Assembly (NCBI GenBank): GCA_010015675.1
Contig: ML976979.1
Coordinates: 898,765-962,764, forward strand
Reading direction: 5' to 3'
Length of the DNA stretch: 64,000 nucleotides
DNA from: Byssothecium circinans
Taxonomy: Eukaryota; Ascomycota; Dothideomycetes; Pleosporales; Massarinaceae
The notes under the pieces are model-generated. The model had not been told where the DNA came from. It searched no databases and was given only the letters and a program-made list of their open reading frames with translations. Positions 1 through 9,809 of this stretch are shown in pieces (the stretch's first letter is position 1; every line of letters begins with the position of its first letter). The translations under genes were made by a program, and so were the position numbers.

Positions 1-522
1 GAAGGATGACGCAGGTATATCCAATCTGGTAGAGAAAAGCTCCAGCGGCAAAGCCTTGGACATTGTGGCAGGTTGCTTCTACGATGGTGCCGACGATGTA
101 GAAGACGATTGAGACAATGATCAATTCGACACGGCCAAAGACATCTGCGATTTTGGCAGCAGTGGGCTATTCACGTTAGCATTGCTATTAGATGAACTTT
201 TTTCAGAGCGTACCTGAGCAGCAGCTGCAACTACCGATCTTACAACACCAATGGTTGACAGCAGCGAATGCGTCGCGAAGTCCGAGGTCGCAGTCGGTTG
301 ATACGCATACCGCAGTGTTCCATCCAATCCATATGCGTACGCAATCAAAAAGACACCAAAGAAGATGGCAATTCGATCGTTTGTGGACATGTGTGCGCTC
401 AAAGCCTCAATGCGCAACACACCAGGCGACTTCTTCCCTACCAAGCCATCCGAGTCCTGACTCTGCTCGTCCGCACCTGGCACCACATCCTTCTCTTTCT
501 CTTTGTCGTAGTAGGCAGCCAT
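1..522 (-). CDS. Siderophore-iron transporter (MFS, SIT/ARN family), N-terminal part
   Basis: Partial gene running off the left edge; coding segments are complement(1..166) and (214..522), joined by a 47-nt GT-AG intron (167-213). The protein starts at 522, has a charged cytosolic N-terminus of about 45 residues, then a first membrane helix and the segment [13 protein letters not shown] typical of fungal siderophore transporters. After the intron it reads [14 protein letters not shown], the conserved loop before the next helix, followed by a further hydrophobic segment. Family members are plasma-membrane proton symporters of about 600 residues that import ferric siderophores, so roughly three quarters lies outside the window. 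The family call is secure; the substrate cannot be told from this fragment. Confidence 0.88.
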
Positions 523-1373
523 CTTCGAGGGTCAAAGGAGTTCCAGTGACCCGGCTAATGGCAGGATCGACGCGAAAATAGATCAACTCGAAGTTGAAGG
601 ACGACGGGGACGATCAAATGTTTTAATATTAGTATTTACACACTGGCGTAGGATGGGCTGATTGATCGCCAAGGCCTGTTCTGCTCCCAAGCCTGAGAAG
701 TTTTTGTCCGTAGCTCGTGTTGGGCGTGGCGTTTTGCCTCTTCCTCGCCTATGTGGTCAATGCGGACTCCGTTGGACCTTTTGTCTTTTGTATTCTCGGT
801 CGGTTCTGAGATTGCAGTAGGATTTCTAGGAGCAAGGCTGTGCTTTAATCTGATTATCTCGCATCTGATCAGGCGGGATGGACCGCAGGAGCTGAGAGCA
901 TCCTGGCGAATGGCGTTGTAGGGGCGACAAGCCGTACGAGGCTAGGCACTGCGGGGGTAGTGGCGCGAATTCGGGTTCACCGACATTGCGATGACACTTC
1001 GGACTAGTGTGATAAATGTACTTGTGGGGTGATATATTGAGCAAAGGGTGAGATGCGTGTGCCGATATAGATGAGCATGATGCGTGGAACGAGTTCATGT
1101 GAAGAATGTGCCACAATGATGCTGCATCATTGATTCAGCCGGGTCCTCACCGGTTGCTGCTATGTATAATTGGGTAGTGCTTAGTTCGTAATCCTGAGCA
1201 AGAAAAAGGGTCGAGTGATCAGATGTGTCGTGAACATGTTTGCTTTTTATCCATAAACACCATCCATGCTAGTGCATATAGACGATTGTACCAGAAGAGC
1301 TTTATGTGCAACATGGCACCCGATGCGCGTGTAAGGCTGTGTTGTCGAAGCTCATGGTTTAAGCAACCAGACA
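523..1373. other. Intergenic, no gene seen
   Basis: About 850 bases between the transporter start and the oxygenase pseudogene. Only short open frames without codon-level or motif support are present. It should hold the promoter of the minus-strand transporter, but I see no site that I can name. Confidence 0.5.
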
Positions 1374-2487
1374 TCACATCTCTTCTGTCGTACCAGTATC
1401 ATAGCCACTATCGTTCTGGAACTTGACCCATGTAGCCATTTCTTTGCGCAAATGCTCACCATACACCACACCTGCCTCGTCACCGTCCACAGGAACAACT
1501 ACGCAGGCCTCGCCCGGCTCAAAGAAGAAGGGGATGCTGAATCTTCCGAGCCCATGATCTGATGTAGACGATCTAGGTGGTGTTCGCACACGGTGCATCG
1601 TTGCAGTAAATCGTCCGCCTGACACGGTAGCCATCAAGTCGCCGATGTTGACGACGATAGAAGCGGGAACGTATGGCACCGGAACCCATTCACCGGATGT
1701 ATTGAGAACCTCGAGTCCGCCGGTGGTACCTTGATGTAAGAGCGTGAGGATGCCACTGTCTGTGTGTGGTGTGCAGCCTGCGAAGTCTGTTAGCAACGCA
1801 TCATACAAGTCCTGGATATACTCACTCAACTGGGTAGAGTCCGGTTTCCTCTGCGTGGGCTGTTTTTGCGCGGGAGGGTAGTGTAAAAGTCGAAGAGTAC
1901 TCAGTGAGTCGTCTAGCTACGAAGAGAAGAAGCCAGCATATTTACCGAGTGATATAGCTAGTAGTGAAAGTAGCTGTGATGCGAGAGCCTGCAACTCGTT
2001 GTACGCCTGCTCGAGTTGTTCGCGGCTGCCAAAGTCGTGTTTATCCGGCCATACATTGGATTCTGTTAGATTGACCTTCTGCGTCTTCAATGACGATGCA
2101 CGGTTGGCTCTGGGGTTTCCGATCTCGAATCCTTCTATCAGATTGTCAGACGCGAGATGTGACTGCGTAGGGAAATATCTCGAGGCGTTATGACACAGAT
2201 CTATAATTGTGTCCTGCATACCTCTGTATGTGCTTGGTGGCTAGAGCAGAATGACTTTTTCGCCAGCCTCATTTCTCGTCCATGGGCAATGTGAAAAAGT
2301 CGTGTGCTAGCCCAAAGATCTGTTCATGTTCAAAACTCAAAGGCAGATTGACAAGGTACGCAAAACCCGTGGCTAAAAAGACATCATAGAGTTGTTTGCT
2401 CAAATAATCGGCGTCGATGGCCGAACAATTGGGCGCTTGCAGAGCGCCAACGTCAACTATAGGAAGCGAGGCGAAAGAGGCCGTCAT
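1374..2487 (-). pseudogene. Decayed 2-oxoglutarate/Fe(II) oxygenase (isopenicillin-N-synthase-like)
   Basis: Remains of a fungal IPNS-like dioxygenase. The N-terminal piece starts at 2487 (MTASFASLPIVDVGAL) and reads to LPMDEK near 2272. The family-like continuation MRLAKKSFC follows in another frame, then the first frame returns (RYFPTQSHLASDNL) after an intron of about 45 nt. The middle piece ends GKYAGFFSS followed by an in-frame TAG at 1917-1919, and the same frame continues as LDDSLSTLRLLHYPP. A last GT-AG intron leads to the C-terminal piece with HTDSGILTLLHQ (iron ligands H and D), MHRV (third ligand H) and RFSIPFFFEPG (2-oxoglutarate Arg). The iron centre is intact but the reading frame has a nonsense codon and an apparent pair of opposite one-base shifts, so I call it a pseudogene. 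Sequencing error is the alternative. Confidence 0.75.
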
Positions 2488-2719
2488 ATTGCAGCCGTCG
2501 ATTGAGTACAAGAAAGACTCTGAGATGGCGCAGAATGGGCGCGAGTATTGGAGGTGACTCGGATAACTGAACCTTTTTCGGAGAGCGGCCGTGTGCTGAC
2601 GTCCGAAGTGGAGACGCCGCGAATAGGAACCAATCGATCGAAAGAAACTGAAAGGCTCCTCTTTCACCCAGGGGAAATCCGATAGATGCACATTGTGCTG
2701 TTCGGCCGCACACACGCCA

Positions 2720-3595
2720 CTAGTCCTGCATGTTGTCTCGTGGCGGTGTCAGTAGACCATCAGCTACTTTATACATCCTATTGGAACCCTTCTCCAGCAA
2801 AAATCGTATAACCATCTCTGCTGCTGCTTCGGAATCGTCGTCCGCGTCGATGGAATTCAAAACCTGCTCAAGAACGTCCTCTTTCCAAGTTGCACCAAAG
2901 ACCTCTATAATCTCTGTGTTGATCCAGAGATCAAACTCAAAGTGCCCTTGCATGGTGAGGACCCTGCCAGGCTCGTAGGCGCCTTGAACTGCGCAATGCT
3001 TTGTTTGGCCCATCATTAACCACGAGTCCGGTAGAGAATCTAGCGAAGGTATCCTGACATGGTCGGCGTGAATGAACTGCACTCGCATTGTCTCGGGAAT
3101 TCCATCACATTCTTGGCTATTTGAATGGCTCTGTGTCCCTTTTCCAAGTGCCTTGCGGAAGCCATCTTCGACCTCAATCTCCTTCACACCCAGTTCCCAA
3201 CCATTGGGATCTTTCTCCACCCGCACACCGTAGGGGCGCAACAAACTCTGGCAGACTAGCTGGTGACCGAAACAGCTCCCGAAGATCTTAACGTGTGGAT
3301 GTCGAGTATAAACATCCGATACGTAGCCGTCGAGTCGACGGATCCATTCCACATCGTCGTAAGCTGAAGCAGCGGAACCAGTGATCAAGACGACGTCACT
3401 ATCAGCTAAAGATTCGGGATACTGCATCTGCACGACATCGTGGTACGTAGACTCGATTCTAACGTCCGGATGAATGCGGGACGCAGCTGCGACCAATAAT
3501 TCGTGGAACATATGGCCGTACGTCTCAAAGCGGGAAATGACGTTAGGGACTGGAGAATCGGCGTTGAGCATCGCTACGCGAATTGTTGAAGACAT
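2720..3595 (-). CDS. Class I glutamine amidotransferase-like protein
   Basis: Single-exon gene of 291 residues. It has the triad-type glutaminase fold: nucleophile elbow GSCFGHQL with Cys108, and QGHFEFD with His218 and Glu220. Such stand-alone fungal proteins (related to yeast YLR126C) are predicted to hydrolyse a glutamine-type amide, and their true substrate is not known. The start at 3595 is the first ATG and gives a normal MSSTIRVAMLNAD beginning of the Rossmann-like sheet. It lies on the same strand just upstream of the oxygenase pseudogene; such a pair can occur in secondary-metabolite loci, but no backbone synthase is visible here. Family confidence is high, function is open. Confidence 0.85.
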   Translation of the reverse strand: MSSTIRVAMLNADSPVPNVISRFETYGHMFHELLVAAASRIHPDVRIESTYHDVVQMQYPESLADSDVVLITGSAASAYDDVEWIRRLDGYVSDVYTRHPHVKIFGSCFGHQLVCQSLLRPYGVRVEKDPNGWELGVKEIEVEDGFRKALGKGTQSHSNSQECDGIPETMRVQFIHADHVRIPSLDSLPDSWLMMGQTKHCAVQGAYEPGRVLTMQGHFEFDLWINTEIIEVFGATWKEDVLEQVLNSIDADDDSEAAAEMVIRFLLEKGSNRMYKVADGLLTPPRDNMQD

Positions 3596-5080
3596 TTTGA
3601 CAGATGAAAATCGCTAGCTAGAAACCATGGGTAGGAGACGTCGCAGCAGTCTTGTTTATGTGCCAGTGTTAAGTACGCCTTTCAAGCGAGTACTGCCGAC
3701 CTCGGTGAGCTAGCACCACGTGAATGCGAGTTCGCCCGCGCAACGACAACAGCCGAGCAGTGATACGATACGCAAGCAGTTTGGATCTCCTTCACGGCAA
3801 AAGATCTTGGGGTAGCAGTTTGCGAGACAGCGAGCCCCGTGAGCAGTCTGAATCTGGAAATGGATTCGGGCCTGCAGCTAGGACCGAATATCCTTCCCGG
3901 ATCGTCGTTACAGGAGGAGAGAGTCGTCTTGATCAAGAAGTGTGTCGTTGAGGCTGGCCATTCGTGGAGCCTTCCGACCAAGTGCTGGCTGACAAGCATC
4001 GTTGATTCACTGGAGCCAGGGAGATGCAGCCTTGAGATGCGCATGGTGCGTGATGATTGCCTTAGGCGACGGGTGTCATATAGCTAGCAAATGTCGTGCT
4101 GCGGTAGGTAAGTCGCATCGAGCGGGAGAGTCAGGATTTTTAGCCATGGGAAGGTGATGATGAGTGTCGGTAAACGCCAGATGAGAGAACATGAGACCTG
4201 CAGCACAAGCCCCTGGTAATCGTCGCTTAGCAACTCGCACGTGATTATATTCCTTCACTCCGCGTTCTTCCCCAACGTTCATCACAGTACAGTGCCAACG
4301 TTGTTGACCTGAACTATGAAGAACTACATCCGCCTACGTAGTCATACTACAGCCTCTCGCTACTTCCTTTCTTCATGTTATTAAGCGGTGTAGGGCGTCT
4401 TCTCTGAATGCCCGTCACAACACAAGTTCCGCTATCGACTCACTTCAAGGCTCAAAGAGGCATCCAAAAAATCCGCCTCGTCCTGTAAAAAATTCAATTG
4501 TCTATGTTCTCCAGCCCCTGCCCAGCTTACACCTCCCTACTCACCTGCCCGATTTACCCGTCTCCGGCCTCTCCAGACTCTAGACCGCGGCTCGCTTAGA
4601 CCAAAATACGGCTCTAGACCCCAAACTCCTCTGTAGATTAGACACCGGCCCTTTCGTACAAAAACCGCGCGCCAAAATCTTTCTCCCCGGCCTTCAGTCA
4701 ACACCAAAGTCCAACCGCCGGCACATTTCCTCCTTTCCCGGCGCACCGCCCTTTCAGCCCCCGTCCCCGTACCCATCCTTCTAGACGCGTTAGCCCTGTA
4801 CCCTAGAGATCATCTACGGTAGAAAACCTGCGGTCAAATTAAGGTTACATGAGGCTGAGCGGTTCCTAGAAATTTGCCGAGGGGAATGCTGGTTAGCTAG
4901 TAGGGACTCTTCGTATTGGGCTTACATTATCATATATAAACCGATCTAACGGGGACCAGCGTTGGACCCAAAGATGAAAACAGTAAGCTTATAGCTCGAC
5001 GCTGACGGAGCGGTACAGGAGCCATCCATGCCTGGGTATATTAGAACAGCCTCGTGCGAGAAAGCAATGGGAGACTCTGG
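3596..5080. other. Intergenic, pyrimidine-rich blocks, no supported gene
   Basis: About 1.5 kb. Several short frames occur on both strands (for example minus 3682-4044), but none has a recognisable domain or convincing splice joins. Between about 4500 and 4790 the plus strand is strongly C/T-rich with repeats of the word ctctagacc. A CACGTGA word sits near 4239. Confidence 0.5.
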
Positions 5081-5088
5081 TATAAATA
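5081..5088 (+). promoter_or_regulatory. TATA box of the small secreted protein gene
   Basis: TATAAATA about 170 bases before the ATG at 5260, followed by a long C/T-rich leader (5100-5259). This arrangement is common in strongly or conditionally expressed fungal genes for secreted proteins. Transcription start is inferred, not seen. Confidence 0.55.
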
Positions 5089-5259
5089 CGAATGGTAGGA
5101 TCGACTTTTACTTTTTCCCTCTTCGTCTCACTCGGATCTCTATCCACACTTTACTTCTAATATCTCTATCCACACTCCACATCCTCTCAAACCCTACCCT
5201 ACCATACCATCTCCTCCACCTCACCTCACCCCACCAACCCACAATCCCAACCCCCAAAA

Positions 5260-5904
5260 ATGAAGCCCTCCCCCCTAACCCCCCTCCTCACCCTCCTCCT
5301 CGCCCCCCTAACCACCGCCCTCCCCTCCGCAACCCCAATCCCCGTCGCCTACCCAGGAACCTGCACATCCTGGCCGAACTGGATCCGCACCCCCTCCGCC
5401 GACGTAACCGGCGACATCCAACTCCTCATCTCCACCCCGGACGAAGCCTCCGCCTCCAACCTCCTCTTCCGCTACTTCAGCGTCCCCTGGGGCGGCTTGC
5501 AGCGCGAGCAACTCGGCGCCGATTTCCGCCCGTCGTCCTACTACACCTCGTCGTCGTACTTCCGCTGCAAGAACGGGAACATCACGCATGGCAACTCCGT
5601 CGCGCGCATCAGCACGAATTCGAATGCCGCCCAACTGCTGGTTGATGCCCGCGAGGCGACGTATGCGGCCGAGTTGTATTATCTGGAGGTCGACGGGAAG
5701 AGGCTGGATGGCGTGTATTTGGGCGCGAGGAATCAGACTACTTGGGGCTTTTATTATCAGGAGCCGACCTGTGGGGGGAGTGGCGGCGCGACGAAGGATT
5801 TTATCGCTGCGAAGTTGTTGAATTTGCCCGTTGATGAGGCGAATCCGCCTTCGGCTGCTCCTGCGGCGCAGTTTGAGGGGTTTATTAAGGTTGTCTCGGC
5901 GTAG
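5260..5904 (+). CDS. Small secreted protein of unknown function
   Basis: Intronless gene of 214 residues. Residues 1-20 form a clear signal peptide (hydrophobic TPLLTLLLAPLTT, cleavage near ALP-SA). The mature chain has three cysteines (TCTSW, FRCKNG, PTCGG) and N-glycosylation sequons NIT and NQT. I recognise no catalytic motif; the composition fits a beta-rich extracellular protein. Codon use changes from C-ending in the first half to more G/T in the last third, which is also seen in neighbouring intronless genes here. A TATA box and pyrimidine-rich leader precede it. It could be an effector candidate or a wall-associated protein; three cysteines leave at least one unpaired. Confidence 0.8.
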   Translation: MKPSPLTPLLTLLLAPLTTALPSATPIPVAYPGTCTSWPNWIRTPSADVTGDIQLLISTPDEASASNLLFRYFSVPWGGLQREQLGADFRPSSYYTSSSYFRCKNGNITHGNSVARISTNSNAAQLLVDAREATYAAELYYLEVDGKRLDGVYLGARNQTTWGFYYQEPTCGGSGGATKDFIAAKLLNLPVDEANPPSAAPAAQFEGFIKVVSA

Positions 5905-6254
5905 AGGGATGGGGTGATGGTGATGGTGATGGTTATGATTGATGAGGAAAAGGACGAGGGACGTATATAATATTGGATAATATCTAATCTCGCTATTTGG
6001 TTGCAGCGTACACGTGAATCCATTTCAGGCTGCACGAGGTATATGAAGCGTGACTGATATATCTCCTCAGATAGTGTTCTGCCCACCGGATAGAAGAGAA
6101 AGGGTTGAGACGCCTTCAACATGAGAAACTGGAAAGCATTCCCGAGTTTTGACACATGAATGTATTGCAGCCATTTTCGTTAAACGCCCGATCCAAACGC
6201 CCACAGTATATCATTCGAGTTATTTCAAGGTCCCTCCGTACCATGTGCGATGAA
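5905..6254. other. Convergent intergenic region with short GATGGT repeat
   Basis: Shared 3' region between two convergent genes. It begins with a short imperfect tract of GGTGAT units (about 5913-5930), otherwise nothing recognisable; it probably contains both polyadenylation regions. Confidence 0.4.
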
Positions 6255-7862
6255 TCATCTCCTCGCATTCCTTCCATCCATCCACTCCGTTTCGCGAGCC
6301 ATGATATCCCATCCGACCAACTCCCACACCCTGTCTTGGTACCACTCTTCCACCGTCTTGTCGGTCACTTTCGGCAACGCTGGAAGTGGAGCGAGCTGCG
6401 CGGGCTTGGTGAGTAGGTCCTTCAATGGATCGTCGACTTTGTCGCCAAACATGCAGGCCACAAGCGTCCGCTGGAGTCGGTCTTTCGCAAACGGACTGAG
6501 TCGCGTCCGGCTCGCTGGCAGGTTCTTGAAGCTCAGAGTCCGCTTGGTTGGAGCACGATTCATCGACTGGGTCGGGTTCATGTGGTTTGGAGCCCGATCC
6601 ATGACTCGTTCGAGGATGAGCATTAGCGCCTTCACCTCCAGCCTGATGGCCAGCGACTCCATCTCCTGTCGAGTGCGGTCTGCAGGATTGGACGGTAGAG
6701 CAGTCATGTCCCCTTCAATCGTAGCACTACGGTGGCGGCCAAACACGGTGTAGTAGAGTCGTTTGCTCACTCGTTCGAACAAGACGAATGCAAAGCCGTC
6801 AAAGAGATCTTGATGGAGCGGATGGTCCTTCTCCAAAGCTCCAATCACAGTCCGGAGGAACTGCGCAATACCACGGGCTGCAAGTGAATCTTTAAGACTA
6901 TCCGACTTTGAACCAGGCGTCTTCTTCGTTGAGGATGTCGCAGTCATCACAGATTGACGAGCTGACAGTTCAATAGCATCGAGCGCGGTTGAGAATGTAT
7001 TCACGCACTCAAAGACGACCAACCCTGGAAGACGTGTGCCAGGACTGTCATCGTTGAGGCTCTCAAGGCCGAACAGAATCATCGCGAAGATTCGCGAACA
7101 GACAAGGATTGCACACGACAACTCGCTCTTGTCGTGAGCTGCCGTTAGGTTGGGTTTGGAGATGGTGCGGGTTGCGAGCCGGTCGTAGCATCGGGCAATC
7201 TGGGAAACAACACGACCCAGGGCACGCGTCATGCCAACTAGGCTAGAGCACACAGCTTTCGGGTCCGAGTCTGGGTGTCTGAGTAGTTTCTGGAACGTCC
7301 AGGTTTGCTCCATCAGAGCTGTGCCATCTGCTCACAATCAGCGGTGCTTTGTACAGACTACAATGCATGCTTGCCTTCACCGAGCCCTTCTAGTATGTTG
7401 AAGTCTACCTCCATGCTCTCCTCAACGCTGCCGGGCTGATGCACCGGCTTCACACGACTCGATTTGTGCGGCGGTGCAGTCCTCTTGCGCTTTCCCGTGG
7501 AAGCTGGCGCGGCGGTATCGTCTTGGATGTTCAGCCAGCCCATTCTCTCGAGCTGGATGTTTTGCGCTTGGAGCTCGCGAATCTGCTTCTCCAGATCTCC
7601 AATTCGCTGTTGTTGGTAGCTTACGACATCGAGGTAGCGTCCTTTCTCTGAGTCGCTCAAATCCAGTTGTCCGGGCCTTAGATGATCGCGAAGCTTGAGC
7701 GCATAGTCTATTTCCGTCAGTATCTTGTATGCTTCGAGATGAGGTCTTCTCACCTTTCGCGCTCATGCCAGCCGGGGTAGCCTTCACTATAGCAAGCGCA
7801 AACGCGATCGCCTCGCGTGGAGGCGCAACAGTGGGCATGAAGCGTGCGGCTTTCGAGGGCAT
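6255..7862 (-). CDS. Uncharacterised fungal protein with N-terminal coiled coil
   Basis: Three exons, complement(join(6255..7327,7381..7707,7754..7862)), 502 residues; introns of 53 and 46 nt with GT-AG ends. The joins give AKD-YALKLRDHLRPGQ and LEGL-DGTALMEQTWTFQ. Residues about 35-95 form a coiled coil (RIGDLEKQIRELQAQNIQLE), followed by a basic stretch KRKRTAPPHKSSR that could be a nuclear signal, then a long mainly helical domain rich in Leu and Cys without a motif I know. The domain arrangement (leucine-rich coiled coil, basic linker, helical regulatory domain) vaguely resembles fungal regulators but no DNA-binding motif is visible. The start at 7862 is preceded by open frame with another ATG at 7994, so the N-terminus may be longer. 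Confidence 0.72.
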
Positions 7863-8241
7863 TTTGGCGGTCGAAATGTGACGCTGAGAAGAGATGCTGA
7901 GAAGCGATGTGAAGAAATGAGGTGAGGTGTTGACTGGCGCTAGTTGGGAGGAAAGGGAAGGCACGGGAGTCGCGGTCAGGCGGAAGGAGGTCACCAGAGA
8001 GAACTAGCCACCTTCGTATGGATGAAAGACGACGTTAATATGTGAAATACGTTCAATGTATAATCACAGAGAGGCGGGTACTAGAGATTCGACGGTAAAA
8101 TAACTACACCTGCTTGAGCAACCGATGAGGCCCGAGTATGCTTGACGATTATGGTACATTGAAGTAAATGGTATTGTACACTCACAGATTACAACCGCGC
8201 AAGCGCAAGCCCAAGCATATTCTACAGTGTTGGTACGGAGT
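7863..8241. other. Short intergenic region
   Basis: About 380 bases between the start of the coiled-coil gene and the end of the mL38 gene. It should contain the promoter of the former and the 3' UTR of the latter. No specific site recognised. Confidence 0.4.
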
Positions 8242-9664
8242 CTACCGCATGCGCTCAGTCCTCCTCTTGTGCGGTAGCGGCTCGACTTTCTTTCTCTTGA
8301 ACTGGACGTTGATCTGGTCCGCTAGACCCGCTCTCTCCATCACACCCGGCATACTGTCGTCCCACTTCGTCCTGAATAGTGTAGCTCCAATGGGCTTCAG
8401 CTTGTGCCTATCAACGAAGCCCTTAAAGTTGTAGTTATCCCGCTTTGTCTTGGCGACTAGACCTACATCCAAGGCCTTGGCTTCATGCTGCTCAAGTACA
8501 AACACGGCAAGACGATGGTAAGGCGCCCCCTTGTGGGCAAAAGGTGCCATCCATGGCATTACTATCTTCTTCGCCACTACATCTTCCGTCTTTCTGTCCT
8601 CGTGGCCGATCCTAATCAGCGGGATAGAGGTCTGTGAAGGCGAGATGGTGATGTTGGAAGCGATGAAATGGCAGCGGTTCGTGAAGCTATCCTTCTCCGG
8701 CACAGGTACATCGGCATCCACCACCACGACGGTGACCAGTTTCTCTCCAGGCTCAAATGTTTGTACCGTGAGTCGCGGCATCTGCTCGCTGAGCGCTGAG
8801 TCGACAAACTCGCCTGGGTGTACGTCTTTGCGACCGAAACCAAGATCAACGTCTGCGATGGGATCGAAATGGGACAGGAGGTCGGGGACGATGTTCATCT
8901 GTGAGATACGCTGCTCGAGGACGAGACGCTTGTACTTGCGCCATTTCTGGTCGGCGAGGTAGCGGTAGATGGGTTTATTCATGTCGCCTGCTTCATCAGC
9001 TACTAACTTCGCATGTGACTTGATACAACATACTCTGCCCGTCCTCAAACTTCTTCTTAACCATAGGGTCGTTGATGTCGGCCAAAATGATCAGCTCCTG
9101 CAGATGGTTCCGCATGCTCCTCAATCGCGTCTCCTTCGCCGCTGAGCCACCGCTGACAGCCGCATCCTGGTCCTGTACGTTTCTGATCCTTAGACTTTGC
9201 GTCTCGATCTCCTTGAGCTTCTCCTGGCGGTCCTCCAACAGGAATTTGCGCGCCTCCTGGAAACATTGGTACGGCAGCTGGTCAAAAGGGACTTCTTCAG
9301 CCTTGTTCATGGCGGATCGATGCAGTACGGCACGGCGACGACGGGACCCAACAGGCTGCGTTCCTTCTCTTCGGACGAGACGGCGCTCATCGCGCTTCCA
9401 TTCCACTGTGTTCGGGTCCAATTCACCCCATTTCTGCATGAACTCGGGAACCTCCTTGGCTGATTTCGTCTCTTTCGCGTTATCTACAGGCTCGGCAGCT
9501 GGTGGAGGCGGCGGCGGCGGTGTCGTGGATTGGGTCTGAAGCTCTTCACGGGCAGCGGCCGATGATGAGAGGAAACGGCGTGGTGTGCCATTGAGGGAGG
9601 AAGTCTGGCGCACGCATCTTAGACACGCGTTGAACTGCCTTACGGACGGCTTGACCGACGCCAT
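8242..9664 (-). CDS. MRPL35: Mitochondrial large-subunit ribosomal protein mL38 (MRPL35 type)
   Basis: Two exons, complement(join(8242..8987,9034..9664)), 458 residues, with a 46-nt GT-AG intron giving EDGQS-DMNKPIYRYLADQ. The N-terminus (MASVKPSVRQF, then RRFLSSSAA) is a mitochondrial presequence, followed by a Pro-rich linker. The C-terminal half carries the PEBP-like domain of this ribosomal protein (PRLTVQTFEPGEKLVTVVVVD through MPWMAPFAHKGAPYHRLAVF). Family members sit at the central protuberance of the mitoribosome; the PEBP fold there is structural. The gene is divergent from uL4m with 145 bases between the two start codons, so coordinated expression of two subunits of the same particle is likely. 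Confidence 0.9.
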
Positions 9665-9809
9665 GGCGACTGATGGGTGGACTGACGAGTTCGAGGTACG
9701 ACGTGCATGAAGACGAAGACGACTTTTGGCGCACAGACCCCTGCAACTTTTCCACGACATCTGATCTCCGCGAAAGCTCCGCGACGTCGCCTCGAAGCAC
9801 CACGACGGC
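9665..9809. promoter_or_regulatory. Bidirectional promoter, mL38 / uL4m
   Basis: Only 145 bases separate the two divergent ATGs of mitochondrial large-subunit ribosomal proteins, so both core promoters must share this segment. No TATA box is visible, as usual for housekeeping genes. The sharing is an inference from distance. Confidence 0.7.

Noticed and set aside
1897..1930. TAG at 1917 as part of a short intron in the oxygenase
   Set aside because: The only GT-AG pair around it would make a 31-nt intron and remove the conserved GFFSS residues.
1..3595. Siderophore transporter, oxygenase and amidotransferase as a biosynthetic gene cluster
   Set aside because: No backbone synthetase, tailoring set or regulator is in the window; three adjacent genes, one dead, do not support a cluster.
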